A stretch of 64,000 nucleotides of DNA from a bacterium (GTDB lineage: Bacteria > Krumholzibacteriota > Krumholzibacteriia > Krumholzibacteriales > Krumholzibacteriaceae), in assembly GCA_020350885.1 (NCBI GenBank), contig CP070727.1:977960-1041959 (forward strand), given 5' to 3'. The notes under the pieces are model-generated. The model saw nothing but the letters and a program-made list of their open reading frames with translations, was not told the DNA's origin and made no database searches. A program made the position numbers and the translations under genes. Positions 62,679 to 64,000 of the stretch are shown piece by piece (the stretch's first letter is position 1; the number at the start of each line of letters is the position of its first letter).

Positions 62679-62709
62679 CTCATTTGCTACGATCATGGTC
62701 CTATATCGT

Positions 62710-62738
62710 TTGCCATACGGATGGCAGCCGCATATAAT
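62710..62738 (+). promoter_or_regulatory. Sigma-70-type promoter for the TPR protein gene
   Basis: TTGCCA (62710-62715), a 17-base spacer, then a perfect TATAAT (62733-62738). The predicted start near 62745 is about 23 bases before the ATG at 62768. Confidence 0.75.
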
Positions 62739-62767
62739 AGTATGTATATATGAAAGGGTCTAATGCA

Positions 62768-64000
62768 ATGAAAACATTAGTGATTCTGCTTGCTGTGGTC
62801 ACATCCCTCTCGATGCCGCCCGTTGCGGGGAATACCCGGGAAGAGATCGATCCGAGGGCGCTGTCGGCATACCTCAAGGGTGCCTTCTTCGAGGCCCGGC
62901 ACGACCTTGCCAATGCGTTCCGGTTCTATATCCTCGCCGAGCGCTTCGATCCCGAGAATCGACGCATCCGCCTCAAGACGGCACGTATTGCGCTCCAACT
63001 CGGCGATCTCGAGCAGGCCGAGTCACGAGCAGAGGGCCTTACGGGTGGCGGTGTGGACGACATCGATGCACAGCTGTTACTTGCGGAGATCGAATACCGG
63101 AGAGGCGAGCAGGAACGTGCTCTCGAACGCCTCAAGGGGATGCGCGCTGTCGGGGAGTATCCGCGCCTCGAGGTTCTCAAGTTCCTTGCGAAGATAAACA
63201 TGGAAATCGGTAAGACACAGGATGCCCGAGAGGTTCTGGAGGAGGCTGAAGAGCGCTATCCGGGCGACTTTTTCGTGCATTTCCGTTTAGGATTCATCAG
63301 GGCGGAGGCGGGTGAAATCGATCAGGCGATCGACTCGTTCGAGAGGGCGGTTGCGGTGAATCCGGGATTCGCGAACGCCTATCTCGCCCTCGCTTCACTC
63401 CTGAAGCATGCCGAGCGGGTCGATGAGGCCAAACGGGCTTACCGCAGCACCCTTGAGATCGAGCCGGATAACAGGCAGGCACTTCTTGAGCTGGCGGAAT
63501 TGCTCTATCGTGAAGGTGAATTCACACAGGGAGTGGATCTTCTCGAACCCCGTCTCCAGGAAGGGAAGCTCGACAACGCAGGCACGACCGCCTTGGGAAG
63601 GTTCTACTACCGGGTGGGTAGGACCGAGGATGCCCTGCGTCTCTTCATGGAGCTATTGGAGGAGCTCGGAGAGGTTCCCATGCTGATGCGCGTGATCGCC
63701 GAGATCGAAATCGACCAGGGAGCGCTCAAGACCGCATACGGCCGTCTCAGGAGACTGGTCGAAATCGAACCCGATCTCTTCAACAACTATATCGGTCTCG
63801 TGCTGATTCTCGGTGGGCTTGCCGGTGAGCCCGCAAGCCCCGAGGAGGCGGTTGTCGCCGATACTGCCGAGGTAGAGCATTATCTCGAGGAGGCGGCCAA
63901 ACGGATCGATGCCAATTCACTCGACGAGAACTATCTCCTGGGAACGGTGTACCGTAAGTACGGCAATCTCGCAGAGGCGGAACGGTATCTCCTGCGTGCG
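62768..64000 (+). CDS. Exported TPR-repeat protein (3' end beyond the window)
   Basis: An open frame of 411 codons from ATG 62768 continues past the window end without a stop. The product starts with a Sec signal (MKTLVILLAVVTSLSMPPVAG) followed by at least eight tandem TPR-like helical pairs. Clear repeats include FFVHFRLGFIRAEAGEIDQA, IDSFERAVAVNPGFANAYLA and AKRAYRSTLEIEPDNRQ. GAAAGGG lies nine bases upstream; an in-frame ATG at 62750 is a weaker start. Probably a periplasmic scaffold or assembly protein. Confidence 0.85.
   Translation, partial: MKTLVILLAVVTSLSMPPVAGNTREEIDPRALSAYLKGAFFEARHDLANAFRFYILAERFDPENRRIRLKTARIALQLGDLEQAESRAEGLTGGGVDDIDAQLLLAEIEYRRGEQERALERLKGMRAVGEYPRLEVLKFLAKINMEIGKTQDAREVLEEAEERYPGDFFVHFRLGFIRAEAGEIDQAIDSFERAVAVNPGFANAYLALASLLKHAERVDEAKRAYRSTLEIEPDNRQALLELAELLYREGEFTQGVDLLEPRLQEGKLDNAGTTALGRFYYRVGRTEDALRLFMELLEELGEVPMLMRVIAEIEIDQGALKTAYGRLRRLVEIEPDLFNNYIGLVLILGGLAGEPASPEEAVVADTAEVEHYLEEAAKRIDANSLDENYLLGTVYRKYGNLAEAERYLLRA

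Noticed and set aside
1-64000. CRISPR arrays, rRNA, tRNA, prophage, transposases
   Set aside because: No regular spaced repeats, RNA gene signatures, integrase or transposase motifs were found by reading the window.

Overview
The window is a chromosomal segment of a Gram-negative bacterium. The supporting evidence is heptose/LPS genes, a secretin, several predicted outer-membrane beta-barrels ending in Phe, lipoproteins with lipoboxes, and an LpxL-type acyltransferase. Secreted proteins carry FlgD-like or T9SS-type C-terminal tails (an NYPNPFNP motif in one, SPNPFSPNGDG in another), and there are two PorV/FadL-like barrels. This combination is typical of the FCB superphylum, and the moderately high GC and gene style recall uncultured FCB phyla such as Krumholzibacteriota, Eisenbacteria or Latescibacterota. 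That placement is inference. No rRNA, tRNA, CRISPR array, prophage or insertion sequence was recognised.

Layout. (1) 1-4,900: pilMNOPQ, preceded by a near-consensus sigma-54 promoter and closed by a strong terminator. (2) 4,998-9,844: housekeeping genes (rsmD, coaD, an aminotransferase, a GlcD-type oxidase, obg). (3) 9,848-11,059: a secreted serpin. (4) 11,470-28,924: an alpha-glucan surface locus. It contains a CBM20 protein, a T9SS-tailed protein with three CBM20-like modules, a neopullulanase-type GH13 lipoprotein with three CBM48 modules, a small CBM48 lipoprotein, an outer-membrane barrel carrying an N-terminal CBM48, a second barrel, a PorV-like barrel, and a 1,761-residue surface protein with a glucodextranase-C-like module. 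(5) 29,048-31,610: a znuABC-type metal importer. (6) 31,830-43,207: a scattered maltodextrin-type ABC importer (binding protein, two permeases, MalK-type ATPase) and a lipoprotein glycogen-debranching enzyme, interleaved with a nucleotide-sugar dehydrogenase, a GuaA-like ATP pyrophosphatase without a GATase domain, an Asp/Glu racemase and a GDPD. (7) 43,393-53,233: dprA, a DUF362 ferredoxin-like protein, a lipid A-type acyltransferase, split heptose kinase and adenylyltransferase, a cyclic-2,3-diphosphoglycerate-synthetase-like GTPase, sucCD and ndk. (8) 53,246-60,678: the conserved yceD-rpmF-plsX-fabH-fabD-fabG-acpP-fabF-rnc operon. (9) 60,690-64,000: an outer-membrane protein and a CxxCH lipoprotein, divergent from a TPR protein that runs off the end.

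The most interesting feature is the distributed glucan system. No SusC (TonB receptor) or SusD homologue is visible. Instead the sequence suggests surface proteins carrying starch-binding modules, barrels (one with its own CBM48), envelope-anchored GH13 and debranching enzymes, and final uptake by a MalEFGK-type ABC importer. This could be an alternative to the Bacteroidetes Sus system. The pathway model is inference from domain content and proximity.
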